The position numbers and the translations under genes were made by a program. Shown one piece after another: positions 15,604 to 22,693 of a stretch of DNA of 48,606 nucleotides; position 1 is the stretch's first letter; the number at the start of each line of letters is the position of its first letter. The notes beneath the pieces were generated by a model. The model was not told where the DNA came from. It did not search any database and was given only the letters and a program-made list of their open reading frames with translations. This stretch comes from a virus, in IMG/VR virus record IMGVR_UViG_3300008107_001187, positions 1 through 48,606 of that record; one strand, given 5' to 3'.

Positions 15604-16673
15604 CGATATTGGAGATTGTCAATATATCCAGTGGTAATCATTACCGTGGCCTGTTGTGTGCCTTGGTATTGAATTGGCAAGTAACCTGAACCGCCATTGG
15701 TCACTACAATGGTTGCAATTTGGCCGTCGGCCCCAATGGTGGCTATAGCTTCTGCGCCAGATCCATTTCCCAAGATTTGAACTTTGGGTGCAGCCACATA
15801 ATTCTTGCCAGCATTGCTCAAGCTGATTCCTGTGACCACACCCTCAGGTGAAACCTGTGCTGTTGCTTGCCCGCCAAATCCTTGACTGTTGTTAAAAGCT
15901 GCTCGAATCAAGGGATAAAATCCTACCACGTTGAAATACTGTGTGGAAGTTTCATCAAAAAAGCTATAACTGTCAGTTACATTGTACCAGATAGATTCGT
16001 AATCTTGTGCGGCCTGAAATTTCACAGTGCCTGTAAAGTGATCCAGATCCATCTTGACTGTTGTCAAACTCTGATGAGATGTGTCAATAAAACTGCTGTA
16101 GAATTCAGTAAGTTGCGTGGTATTTACTGGAGGAGGTGTTAGCGCCCAGTCGGGATAGTTGGTCGGTCCGGGTGTTAGTTGTTGTGCTTTGCCATAAATT
16201 GTGGGAATAGTGAGTTCATGACTGGGCACAAACTGCGGTAGCACAGAATCCACAATGTTACAGTCACCACGTGCTTGGCTGTTGGCGTCCACATACACTG
16301 CTTGTATGTAATCACCAGAAGTGCGCTGTATTGAATAACTAGCTGGTTGTGCAACTAGATTAATGGTGTCTTCGATGTCCAGCACCACTTTTACTCGTCC
16401 TAGTGAATTGCTAAGACTTGTCATGTCTTTTTCCACCAGTACTCTGTCTCCGTTTTGGCTCATCAAACGAAACACAAATGCAGAGCCAGTGATGTTTACC
16501 GGTTTCTGTTCTTGATTGATAAATTCAAAGAGTAGAACATTATCTACACCTTTGTTTACAGTTAATTGTTTTGCATACACTGGGTCGTACCTCGCTGTGA
16601 AATATCCACCACTGGTGTCAACTAACAAGACTTTGGTAATTTGCTGGTATAAGTAAACGGTGGTTGAATACAT
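15600..16673 (-). CDS. Structural/adhesin-like phage protein with Gly-rich beta repeats, 357 aa
   Basis: The N-terminal 150 residues (VDNVLLFEFINQEQKPVNIT, SAFVFRLMSQNGDRVLVEKD) resemble BppU-type N-terminal baseplate/upper-fibre domains. The C-terminus contains two related units, GVVTGISLSNAGKNYVAAPK and GQIATIVVTNGGSGYLPIQY, a repeat type seen in phage adhesins. This supports a virion role. It is not coupled to the primase and is separated from it by the primase promoter. Its start at 16673 is five bases from the divergent small gene at 16679; I see no convincing late promoter for it. Confidence 0.75.
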   Translation of the reverse strand: MYSTTVYLYQQITKVLLVDTSGGYFTARYDPVYAKQLTVNKGVDNVLLFEFINQEQKPVNITGSAFVFRLMSQNGDRVLVEKDMTSLSNSLGRVKVVLDIEDTINLVAQPASYSIQRTSGDYIQAVYVDANSQARGDCNIVDSVLPQFVPSHELTIPTIYGKAQQLTPGPTNYPDWALTPPPVNTTQLTEFYSSFIDTSHQSLTTVKMDLDHFTGTVKFQAAQDYESIWYNVTDSYSFFDETSTQYFNVVGFYPLIRAAFNNSQGFGGQATAQVSPEGVVTGISLSNAGKNYVAAPKVQILGNGSGAEAIATIGADGQIATIVVTNGGSGYLPIQYQGTQQATVMITTGYIDNLQYR

Positions 16674-16678
16674 AATAC

Positions 16679-16978
16679 GTGGGCATTATACAAAACAGAG
16701 ATGACAGCGTGACTACCATCTACGACTTTGGATCTGTAGTTGACCAACAAGACAAAATGTTGTTTTTAGAACTGGCCAATCAGTGGTGGTGGGAAAGCAA
16801 TAGATCCATCCCCATCAACATATTCCTTCGCCAAGATTGGGACAAATTTAGATTTACGTTGCGCACATTTTCCAACAAAGATCTTGAAGTTTTACACGGT
16901 CCAGTGTGCAGTTTGATGGACATTGCTCGCAAGAAAAGCAAGCGAAAATCAATCACACTTGTGCGGCGTCTTGATTGA
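16679..16978 (+). CDS. Small conserved phage protein, plus strand, 99 aa
   Basis: The frame opens with GTG at 16679 and reads MGIIQNRDDSVTTIYDFGSV, then ELANQWWWESNRSIPINIFL, with a basic C-terminus. The mixed, Trp-rich sequence looks like a folded protein and resembles small unknowns of T4-like phages. No Shine-Dalgarno is obvious. It overlaps the 3' end of the convergent DnaE-like gene by 26 bases. No domain is recognised. Confidence 0.65.
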   Translation: MGIIQNRDDSVTTIYDFGSVVDQQDKMLFLELANQWWWESNRSIPINIFLRQDWDKFRFTLRTFSNKDLEVLHGPVCSLMDIARKKSKRKSITLVRRLD

Positions 16979-17531
16979 GTAGATTCATGTGTAGTGCGAC
17001 CAAAGCCGCGTAACTTATACTGTGCGACTTTTTGAATGTGTAACCTTTAGAATCATCTCCGTTCCACACTTCGGCAAACACTTCTGTCCACGGGCGATTT
17101 TGTAAGTGTGCTTTGCCCGGGCGAATAACTGAGATAAACGCTGCCATTCTGGGTATTGAATCTGGCCGCATTGACAGCATCAAGTCTGTGTAATTGCCCA
17201 CATGAACCAACTGACTAGCCCAAGCAGTATCAGTCCACAGTCTCTGCCATGGTGGCACGGCTGCCAACATTTCAGCATAGTGTGCAGGGTCACGAATCAA
17301 CTGATACACACTCATGTTCAACAGATCTATCTTGAAGTATCCACGCTGTTCTGCTGACTCATAGTCTATGGCTGCACAGCCATTGGGTATGTCTCTAGGA
17401 ATGTCTGTGACATAGATGCCTGAATTGTGTTTACGCACTTGACCTTGATGCAGTTGCCGTGCGGCAGTGTGCTGGATTAATTTCAGCACAGCCGTTCTAT
17501 CCGGCACATCAATGTCAATGTCTGCGCTCAT
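16953..17531 (-). CDS. Minimal C-family DNA polymerase (DnaE palm)-like protein, 192 aa
   Basis: Three stretches line up with the palm/finger core of bacterial DnaE. ADIDIDVPDR (Asp6, Asp8) matches the PDxDxDF motif with the first two catalytic aspartates. GYFKIDLLNM (Asp69) matches GxVKFDFLGL with the third. SVIRPGKAHL matches the ALYRPGP motif, and FKKSHSISYAALVAL matches FNKSHAxAYAxVxY. The rest of DnaE (over 1,000 residues, including PHP and most of the fingers) is absent. The role is unknown: a nucleotidyltransferase, a regulator or a relic. It is coupled to endonuclease VII upstream (17-base overlap). The assignment is from motif order only. Confidence 0.65.
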   Translation of the reverse strand: MSADIDIDVPDRTAVLKLIQHTAARQLHQGQVRKHNSGIYVTDIPRDIPNGCAAIDYESAEQRGYFKIDLLNMSVYQLIRDPAHYAEMLAAVPPWQRLWTDTAWASQLVHVGNYTDLMLSMRPDSIPRMAAFISVIRPGKAHLQNRPWTEVFAEVWNGDDSKGYTFKKSHSISYAALVALHMNLLNQDAAQV

Positions 17532-17931
17532 AAGTTTCCAAGTATTGTACAGCAGATTGCAGTCTTTGTAAATTGTCAGCGAAGTTTCCTAGCCCTAAAT
17601 TGCATTTATGACACAACCAATTTCTAAATTCGCCAGTAATATGATCATGGTCTGCACACCATACTGTTTTCTTTTTTACACTGTATCCGTGTGCTTCTTC
17701 TTCATTGCGATTGCATATAGGACATCGATAATTTAATGGCACTGCCGGAGCTGTTTTTTTTAATTTTGCAACCAATTTACTTTGAGCTCTTGCGCATTCT
17801 TTGCATTCATATCTTCTATATTTGGCACCGCCATCAAATCCAAAACATCCAATAGGTTTTTCGTTACGGCACATCCCACAAATTTTTGTTTGTGTGTTAG
17901 CACCTTCAAATAACTTTTGAAAATTATTCAC
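17515..17931 (-). CDS. 49: Recombination endonuclease VII (T4 gp49), with extra N-terminal zinc motif
   Basis: The core HNH/His-Me endonuclease reads WCADHDHITGEFRNWLCHKC followed by NLGLGNF: Asp94, His95 and His97 with Asn111 form the active site. Cys70/Cys73 and Cys107/Cys110 bind the structural zinc as in T4 gp49. The enzyme resolves Holliday and branched junctions before packaging. An additional pair, Cys18-x2-Cys21 and Cys43-x2-Cys46, in the first 50 residues may form a second zinc site. At 138 residues it is shorter than T4 gp49 (157), which has a C-terminal arm that seems missing here. Confidence 0.92.
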   Translation of the reverse strand: MNNFQKLFEGANTQTKICGMCRNEKPIGCFGFDGGAKYRRYECKECARAQSKLVAKLKKTAPAVPLNYRCPICNRNEEEAHGYSVKKKTVWCADHDHITGEFRNWLCHKCNLGLGNFADNLQRLQSAVQYLETYERRH

Positions 17932-18287
17932 TTGCTGTCAGTATCGCAAAGTGCAGTCACCACCTGCAGTTTTTCTTTGGCCAGTTGCACTGCTGCCAAT
18001 GCATCTGCCACTGTGGGATGTTGTGCTGCCAGGTGCGCAATGCGCCATTCTTCATCACGCTTGGCTCGTGCCCAATCTAACAGGGTTTCAGCGTCTGTTG
18101 TGAGAGTGATCATAGGATGTGCCGAGTGAATCTGCTGCCACGAATTGCCATCGTTTACCTCCATACAGTTCATGCCGGAGTTCCATCTCAACATGCCTGC
18201 GCCGCTTGCACCTGGACTGATGTATGGATTGGTGAACGTGCCGCCCGACACTTGAATGTATTTGCTGCCGCTAATAGATCTAATCAT
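17928..18287 (-). CDS. Conserved phage protein of unknown function, 119 aa
   Basis: The N-terminus MIRSISGSKYIQVSGGTFTN, then GAGMLRWNSGMNCMEVNDGN, is beta-rich and typical of a small protein conserved among aquatic T4-like phages. The C-terminal half is helical (LLDWARAKRDEEWRIAHLAA). It starts an early-type unit under its own sigma70-like promoter and overlaps endonuclease VII by four bases. I know no function. Confidence 0.8.
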   Translation of the reverse strand: MIRSISGSKYIQVSGGTFTNPYISPGASGAGMLRWNSGMNCMEVNDGNSWQQIHSAHPMITLTTDAETLLDWARAKRDEEWRIAHLAAQHPTVADALAAVQLAKEKLQVVTALCDTDSK

Positions 18288-18652
18288 AATGCAATTATAG
18301 CCACAAGGCCAATGTAAGTCAACTGATGTGCCATCTGATCCAGGCCCAAGTGTGCCCAGAAGCTGGGATTTTGAAGGTCTCTATTGCCCCAGTTCATTTT
18401 GGCCCAGTCAATGTGATAGTGAACCACAGCATCTATCACGCCCATCATGATGCTGGCGGCCCAGTACACAGGACCTAGCACACATCCAACACACAAGGCT
18501 GTGCCAATGCCGTGTTTGAGACTGTGCCGCATGCCCAACCAATGTCCGTATTGGCCTTTGTGGTTGACTTCCGCCATGCTTTGATCCACAAAGTCAATGT
18601 ACCAGTGTTTGATCTGTAAAAGTATTAGGGTTAAAAATATCACCGTTTCCAT
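18284..18652 (-). CDS. DUF3307-like integral membrane protein, 122 aa
   Basis: The protein has a hydrophobic N-terminus (METVIFLTLILLQIKHWYID), a His-rich middle (HSLKHGIGTALCVGCVLGPV) and a C-terminal segment LDQMAHQLTYIGLVAIIAL. The order of conserved His/Asp residues next to membrane helices (KHWYID, HSLKHG, IDAVVHYHIDWAKMNWG, LDQMAHQL) is that of the DUF3307 family, found in bacteria and in T4-like phages. The function is unknown; it would lie in the host inner membrane. It stops a few bases before the promoter of the next unit. Confidence 0.75.
   Translation of the reverse strand: METVIFLTLILLQIKHWYIDFVDQSMAEVNHKGQYGHWLGMRHSLKHGIGTALCVGCVLGPVYWAASIMMGVIDAVVHYHIDWAKMNWGNRDLQNPSFWAHLGLDQMAHQLTYIGLVAIIAL
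18294..18322 (-). promoter_or_regulatory. Sigma70-type promoter before the endonuclease VII unit
   Basis: TTGACT (18317-18322), a 17-base spacer, then a perfect TATAAT (18294-18299), seven bases before the ATG at 18287. It lies within the 3' end of the DUF3307-like gene. Confidence 0.65.
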
Positions 18653-18653
18653 G

Positions 18654-19352
18654 TCACCAACCTGCCTTGCTTAATATATCTTTTGCGTATTCTTGATCAG
18701 CTGGATAGTTGTGAAACTTTTTTTGCCACACATCTGAGTCAATGTAGGGCCATACCATGCTGATTTGATCAGGAGAGAGTTCACCCAAGAACTGTTGTCC
18801 TGACTCTGAATTGTAAATTACCCAAGGTGATATCCTACCTGTTGTGACTGCATAGCACATGGCCGGTGTGCTGCCATATCGCAAACAGTCCTGTGGCTGT
18901 GCTGAATTTTTCTCTGCCCAGTCCATGCCAAACTCTACAGCTCGTGCTAGAGCATCTGCCACATTCTCTAATGGCAAGTATTGTATGAGATATTCTGTGT
19001 ACAGTTGATCACTTGCCCAACGATCGATCTTTTTGTTGTTTTTCAACAGCCACTCAAGAAACTGTTTGGGATTGATAGTTCTTGTGCTCACACAATAGCG
19101 TCCAAACTTCACAAACGCACGATAGTAAGGCGAGTCAGCAAAGTCGTCAAATGTCTTGAGCCGAGCCGAACCTTGGCTCATTTCATAAAAGCGTATGTAG
19201 GCTTGAAAACCCAGTTCCACACCACGCTCCGCTCGTTCCTGTCTGCGCCGTTTGGGTTCACACACATGCACTGCCAAAGAAGTTTCTTTGATAAAATCTT
19301 TCTTGCAGTACTGACACTGGGTCATTTTAGTAGATTGTTGTTGTTGATCCAT
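18654..19352 (-). CDS. Conserved T4-like phage protein with N-terminal zinc-finger-like motif, 232 aa
   Basis: Residues 13-31 contain Cys-x2-Cys (MTQCQYCKKDF) and a His/Cys pair (SLAVHVCEPKRRR), a C2HC zinc-finger-like motif followed by a basic stretch. The remaining 190 residues (AYIRFYEMSQGSARLKTFDD, YYRAFVKFGRYCVSTRTINP) form a conserved helical domain known in aquatic T4-like phages but without an assigned function. DNA or RNA binding is plausible from the finger and basic patch. It overlaps the broken SGNH-like gene by 31 bases. Confidence 0.8.
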   Translation of the reverse strand: MDQQQQSTKMTQCQYCKKDFIKETSLAVHVCEPKRRRQERAERGVELGFQAYIRFYEMSQGSARLKTFDDFADSPYYRAFVKFGRYCVSTRTINPKQFLEWLLKNNKKIDRWASDQLYTEYLIQYLPLENVADALARAVEFGMDWAEKNSAQPQDCLRYGSTPAMCYAVTTGRISPWVIYNSESGQQFLGELSPDQISMVWPYIDSDVWQKKFHNYPADQEYAKDILSKAGW

Positions 19353-19836
19353 GCAGTCAAAAACATGTTTAGTTCTTGATGAAATCCTGGTTGCCGATGT
19401 GCTATTTCTGGAGGCACATACTGAAGAGCTCCTGGACCATAATCTGTTGCTGGAACTCCTCGTTCATGTTGCCATGGTATGGCACGCCACTTGTATCCTT
19501 CAACTATTTCAGGTTCACTGTGAAACAATTTTAGTCTTGGTGAATCTAAATAAGATTCATATAAATTATCAGCCTGCTGGAAAACTATCACAGCATGGCC
19601 TCTAGATTTTAAACTGTGTATCATAGCAAGTATACGATACATGAGATCTTCTGCACGATCCAGTATGCTATTCAATTCCCATTTGAGTTTGAGTTCAATC
19701 ATTGCATCAGTATCTGCTTGTGTCCAGGGAGCATCCCATCGCGAACTCCAGCTTTGATTTTGAAAATTAGTCCATCGACCTTCGCATAGCTCTCCATGTA
19801 ACTACACCCATTAACCACCAGCTGTTGATATTTCAT
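19322..19836 (-). pseudogene. SGNH-like gene broken by an internal deletion/frameshift
   Basis: From ATG 19836 the frame reads MKYQQLVVNGCSYMESYA, a typical start of this phage SGNH family (GCS nucleophile block), then runs out of frame and stops near 19700. In another frame the downstream sequence reads EGRWTNFQNQSWSSRWDAPW, continues TQADTDAMIELKLKWEL and ends at 19322. An open frame of 126 residues starts at ATG 19702. The two halves belong to one family, but the middle, roughly 60-80 residues of an intact homologue, is missing at about 19778-19788. The break is either a real deletion or an assembly join. The remaining pieces are unlikely to be active. Confidence 0.75.
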
Positions 19837-20285
19837 CATGATCCTTCACCAAATTTTTTGAGATACTCGTTTATTTCTTTTTGTGATGTGATTCCGGCCA
19901 GCACACTAATTTCATCATCTTTGAGATGTGGGTAAATTTCTGCCAGTTGTTTTCGCTTGCCGGTAAGTGTGGCATCTTTTTTCTTGGGAGCAATCCAGTT
20001 GTGTCGTTGAGCACCCAGGCCAGGACTCACAGTAGTGGCCAGTAACCATTGAAGTTTTTTGTGTTTGGTCGTGCTGATGTTAAAAAAATGTTTGTTCAAT
20101 CGTTCGTTGGTGGCAATCACATAAAACTCTTGAAGCTCTCGAGATCCTTCCACCGCAGAACCCCAACGTATCATCAAAAAAGGGCTAAACTTTTTGCGTT
20201 CTTCATCAGACAATTGATCATAGAACGCTCTGTTCTTGCGATCAAATTGTTGCATCTCGTTGCCGATGGACAGGTTATCATTCAT
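19836..20285 (-). CDS. 62: Clamp-loader small subunit (T4 gp62 homologue)
   Basis: The 149-residue protein follows the gp62 pattern of T4-like cyanophages: a start with FYDQLSDEERKKFSPFLMIR, then ELQEFYVIATNERLNKHFF, HKKLQWLL, NWIAPKKKD and KRKQLAEIYPHLKDDEISVL. With gp44 it would load the sliding clamp gp45. Neither gp44 nor gp45 is in the window, although the three usually lie together. It is coupled to the 98-residue gene (four-base overlap) and followed by the broken SGNH-like gene, whose ATG overlaps its stop. Confidence 0.8.
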   Translation of the reverse strand: MNDNLSIGNEMQQFDRKNRAFYDQLSDEERKKFSPFLMIRWGSAVEGSRELQEFYVIATNERLNKHFFNISTTKHKKLQWLLATTVSPGLGAQRHNWIAPKKKDATLTGKRKQLAEIYPHLKDDEISVLAGITSQKEINEYLKKFGEGS

Positions 20286-20578
20286 TCGGTTTTGGTTAGT
20301 TTATAAATCATTATAGCACGTTCTAGTGCGTCTTGTAAAGTGGGATTGGTACGAGCTTCTCGCCGAATTTCGCCCCACATCTTGTCTTCCATTAGGTGAT
20401 CAAACAATGGTCGGCCGTCGCTGGTTCGTTTATCGTAGGATATTTGATGTCCAGTCATAGGATCATATCCATATCCAACCAGCACACGAGTAGAAGGATC
20501 AGCACCTGACTCACGAGCATACACCTCATTACCGTTGCGCTCGTAGATGTATGTGGCACCTGGTTTAAGGGTTCCCAT
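20282..20578 (-). CDS. Conserved phage protein of unknown function, 98 aa
   Basis: The sequence MGTLKPGATYIYERNGNEVY, then YGYDPMTGHQISYDKR and a helical C-terminus (LQDALERAIMIYKLTKTE), is the type of small protein conserved beside replication genes of T4-like phages. I recognise no domain. It overlaps the small gene 20565-20711 upstream by 14 bases and gp62 downstream by four, so all are one unit. Confidence 0.75.
   Translation of the reverse strand: MGTLKPGATYIYERNGNEVYARESGADPSTRVLVGYGYDPMTGHQISYDKRTSDGRPLFDHLMEDKMWGEIRREARTNPTLQDALERAIMIYKLTKTE
20310..20338 (-). promoter_or_regulatory. Possible extended -10 promoter before gp62
   Basis: TGC-TATAAT (the -10 hexamer at 20310-20315) is a perfect extended -10, 25 bases before the gp62 ATG. 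The -35 region (TTACAA, 20333-20338) is poor. It lies inside the 98-residue upstream gene. Confidence 0.4.
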
Positions 20579-20711
20579 ATTGATAACCGTATTGTAAATG
20601 TGCCCAACGCAGGAAACGTTCTAAGCCTTCACGGTCGTCGGGGTAACTTTCCAGATACACTCTGGCCAAGCGATTGATAATTTCAAATATTTCTGGTTCA
20701 GTATAGGGCAT
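20565..20711 (-). CDS. Small conserved-looking protein, 48 aa
   Basis: The frame reads MPYTEPEIFEIINRLARVYL, then ESYPDDREGLERFLRWAHLQ, ending YGYQYGNP. Its ATG overlaps the stop of the 166-residue gene as TAATG, and its 3' end overlaps the start of the 98-residue gene by 14 bases. That fills the gap between the two genes with no spare bases, which supports a real gene. It is helical and mixed-charge; the function is unknown. Confidence 0.7.
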   Translation of the reverse strand: MPYTEPEIFEIINRLARVYLESYPDDREGLERFLRWAHLQYGYQYGNP

Positions 20712-21211
20712 TACCAGGCCTTGTTGTAGTCTACAATTTCACAATTGCGACTGATGTCCTTTACAAAGTACACACAGTCAGGTTCCGGATCATTATTCAA
20801 AGGCACAGCCAACATTTGCCCATTTTTGAGTTTGGGTGCAAACCAGCTGACTTCATGATAGACATCTAGTATTTCAATGTCAGGAAAACTAGGCCTATAA
20901 CTGGTCAGTGGGTTGAATTGAAACACTCTAAAGCCTCGATCATTGATTGATGTCAAGGGCAACACTTCCAAGTCACCAATGTCAGGTTCACCTATTAGGA
21001 TTTGCCAGTCCATGGGCATTTTGAGTGTGATATCACCTATGCGTAAAACCAAAGCAGGAGCGTTAAAACTCTCCAAGAAGATCAATGGAATAAAGTGATA
21101 GTCTGGGTCTGCAGGATTGGAGTTATCTAAAATTGCAAATCTCAAGTCATCAATTTCTTCTGGCAAGTGATCCAAGTCGTAGTAAGTGTTATCTAAAGTT
21201 AGTATTCTCAT
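20711..21211 (-). CDS. Conserved phage protein of unknown function, 166 aa
   Basis: The protein reads MRILTLDNTYYDLDHLPEEI, then IFLESFNAPALVLRIG, MPMDWQILIGEPDIGDLEVL, PLTSINDRGFRVFQFNPLTS and a tail of CVYFVKDISRNCEIVDYNKA-type sequence. It is acidic, beta-rich and well organised, and I recall similar proteins in other aquatic T4-like phages next to replication genes, without a function. A strong sigma70-type promoter lies nine bases upstream, making it the first gene of the gp62 unit. Confidence 0.8.
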   Translation of the reverse strand: MRILTLDNTYYDLDHLPEEIDDLRFAILDNSNPADPDYHFIPLIFLESFNAPALVLRIGDITLKMPMDWQILIGEPDIGDLEVLPLTSINDRGFRVFQFNPLTSYRPSFPDIEILDVYHEVSWFAPKLKNGQMLAVPLNNDPEPDCVYFVKDISRNCEIVDYNKAW

Positions 21212-21219
21212 ATGTTATC

Positions 21220-21248
21220 AGTATACAGAATTTAATTGACGTTGTCAA
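21220..21248 (-). promoter_or_regulatory. Sigma70-type promoter of the gp62 unit
   Basis: TTGACA (21243-21248), 17 bases, TATACT (21220-21225), nine bases before the ATG at 21211. The -35 is consensus. It overlaps the stop region of the methyltransferase gene at 21232. Confidence 0.75.
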
Positions 21249-21822
21249 GTTTTTTCATGATCACACCACAATCTAAAGTTTGGTGTACCACAGTCCATCC
21301 CAGCGACTGCAAATAAACCACTGCTGGACCGCACTTGCCAATCCAACAGTCGTTTACGCAATAGGTATCGTCAAATGCTACCACAGCATCGGGACTCAAC
21401 AAGGGTGTTAATGCAACCATTTGCCGCATGTGCTCAATTTGACAATGTTGATTGCTCATTACAATTCCTTGTCCAGCATAGTCATGCATTTGTTGGCGGA
21501 TGGCTGCACTCACACTATCAATATCCCAGATGTAATCAAAGTTATCCAAATATAACACAGCAATGTCGGTGTGGGTATTAGCAAATTCTCTAGCCCAGAC
21601 AGATCCAGATGCCACAACAAAGTCAGTGTTTGATAACGTGTGAGACAATCTACTCTGCGCTTTGCTGGAAATGTCCACAGTGATCAAACGAGTGTTGTGT
21701 TGTTGAGCCACTTCAGCCAGAGTTTGAGTACTCCCTTCTCCACGGTCGCTGCCAATTTCCACAAACACTCCACGTGGAGTTTGCGGCAGAAAGTTATTGA
21801 TGTCTTTGTATATTTTGCCCAT
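21232..21822 (-). CDS. Class I SAM-dependent methyltransferase-like protein
   Basis: The glycine loop VFVEIGSDRGEGSTQTL followed by TRLITVDISSKAQSRL is the SAM-binding motif I and II pattern, and DIAVLYLDNFDYIWDID resembles the motif after the second strand. Later VVAFDDTYCVNDCWIGKCGP and GVIMKKLD close the Rossmann fold. The family (Methyltransf_24-type) often acts on sugars, but the target is unknown. It overlaps the broken SGNH-like gene upstream by 29 bases, which suggests a common glycan-related pair inserted between uvsW and the gp62 unit. Confidence 0.7.
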   Translation of the reverse strand: MGKIYKDINNFLPQTPRGVFVEIGSDRGEGSTQTLAEVAQQHNTRLITVDISSKAQSRLSHTLSNTDFVVASGSVWAREFANTHTDIAVLYLDNFDYIWDIDSVSAAIRQQMHDYAGQGIVMSNQHCQIEHMRQMVALTPLLSPDAVVAFDDTYCVNDCWIGKCGPAVVYLQSLGWTVVHQTLDCGVIMKKLDNVN

Positions 21823-22267
21823 GTATTATTTGGTGTATGTTGTTGGCAACTGTTTGCTGAGTTGCACGATCCGTGTGAAACGGTGTGTCGACGTTGGGAT
21901 TGTTGCCACTGAAATCATAAGCGACTTTTCCCACATTATCATTGTTGAAAAAAACAGGCAGTACACCTGCATCCAAGATCTTGTTGTGCCAAAATTCAAA
22001 CAACCATCCATCAATGGTGTCTTGAAAATTGTAGTTCATAAAATACTTCATGTACAGGTCAACAGCAACAAGTTGTTCTTTGGTAAAATCAAAAAATGGA
22101 CTGTTTTCTAAATTCTGCCACACAGTGGAAAAAATTGCAGCCTTGCTATCGCCCACATGCGGCGAACCAGTGCTGGGCATGTGCGGATTAGAATAGATAA
22201 AATTCTTTAGGCCGCTCAAGGGCTTTTTGCATTTGAAAAAATATTCCAGCATTGCTAAATCCGCCAT
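21794..22267 (-). CDS. C-terminal fragment of a broken SGNH-like gene
   Basis: The meaningful part begins around 22210 with GLKNFIYSNPHMPSTGSPHV, then STVWQNLENSPFFDFTKEQL, GWLFEFWHNKILDAGVLPVF and DTPFHTDRATQQTVANNIHQ, a conserved C-terminal half of a phage SGNH-like family. The DTPFHTDRATQ block may hold the catalytic Asp-His. The first ~20 codons after the ATG at 22267 overlap the N-terminal fragment in another frame and are probably not used. To join the N-terminal fragment a +1 shift would be needed, and intact relatives would have additional residues between the halves. Confidence 0.6.
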   Translation of the reverse strand: MADLAMLEYFFKCKKPLSGLKNFIYSNPHMPSTGSPHVGDSKAAIFSTVWQNLENSPFFDFTKEQLVAVDLYMKYFMNYNFQDTIDGWLFEFWHNKILDAGVLPVFFNNDNVGKVAYDFSGNNPNVDTPFHTDRATQQTVANNIHQIIHGQNIQRHQ

Positions 22268-22412
22268 GCGCTAGATGGATAACTTGATAGCCATATTGGT
22301 CTTCAAGCATCTGACTAAAATGCGCTCGCAGTCCCACCTCTTTGAGATCAACAGTTGATGCAGTACAAAAACTGTCTCCGCACACTGCAACAGTTATTTT
22401 ATTTTCATCCAT
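22188..22412 (-). CDS. N-terminal fragment of a broken SGNH-like gene
   Basis: The frame reads MDENKITVAVCGDSFCTAST, then RAHFSQMLEDQYGYQVIHLA, then HGGFSNAGIFFQMQKALERP and stops after KEFYLF. It carries the GDS nucleophile block and the Gly/Asn block (AHGGFSN) of SGNH proteins but lacks the C-terminal half, which lies in the next frame. The start overlaps the UvsW C-terminal fragment by 19 bases. At the break the same bases read sensibly in both frames (RPKEF and GLKNFIYSN), as expected if a deletion joined two similar sequences. Confidence 0.6.
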   Translation of the reverse strand: MDENKITVAVCGDSFCTASTVDLKEVGLRAHFSQMLEDQYGYQVIHLAHGGFSNAGIFFQMQKALERPKEFYLF

Positions 22413-22693
22413 TCTAATTTTTCCTGAGTAAAGGGATAGTTAGCTTCTTTATAAAATTGCTTGCGTTTGGTCAAGTGTCGTTTTGCAAATTTGCATGTTG
22501 AAGTTATGTCCCAGATTTGAACATGCTCTTTGTCTTCGGCTTTTCTTATGCCGCGTCCAATGCTTTGGATAACGCGGACAAAACTTTTCCCGGGTTCCAC
22601 AAGAACCAAATTAAAAATCCTAGGGATATTAATACCCACAGCGGCAACACCAGCACTGCGCCAGCACCCCTTGTTGTTGTAGTTCATTGGCAC
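22394..22693 (-). CDS. uvsW: C-terminal fragment of UvsW helicase (broken gene)
   Basis: From about 22660 the frame reads AGVAAVGINIPRIFNLVLVE, then FVRVIQSIGRGIRKAEDKEH and IWDITSTCKFAKRHLTKRKQ. This is the end of the second RecA domain of UvsW, with helicase motif V (GVAAVGINIP) and motif VI (QSIGRGIRKA, arginine finger). The first dozen codons from the ATG at 22693 are out-of-frame sequence of the N-terminal fragment. By comparison with T4 UvsW (503 residues), about 100 residues between the fragments are missing. Confidence 0.8.
   Translation of the reverse strand: MPMNYNNKGCWRSAGVAAVGINIPRIFNLVLVEPGKSFVRVIQSIGRGIRKAEDKEHVQIWDITSTCKFAKRHLTKRKQFYKEANYPFTQEKLEWMKIK

Noticed and set aside
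22188-22267. Programmed +1 frameshift in the SGNH-like gene
   Set aside because: A shift at TTC-TAA would join the frames, but relatives of the family carry extra residues between the halves and similar breaks occur in four other places, so deletion or misassembly is more likely.
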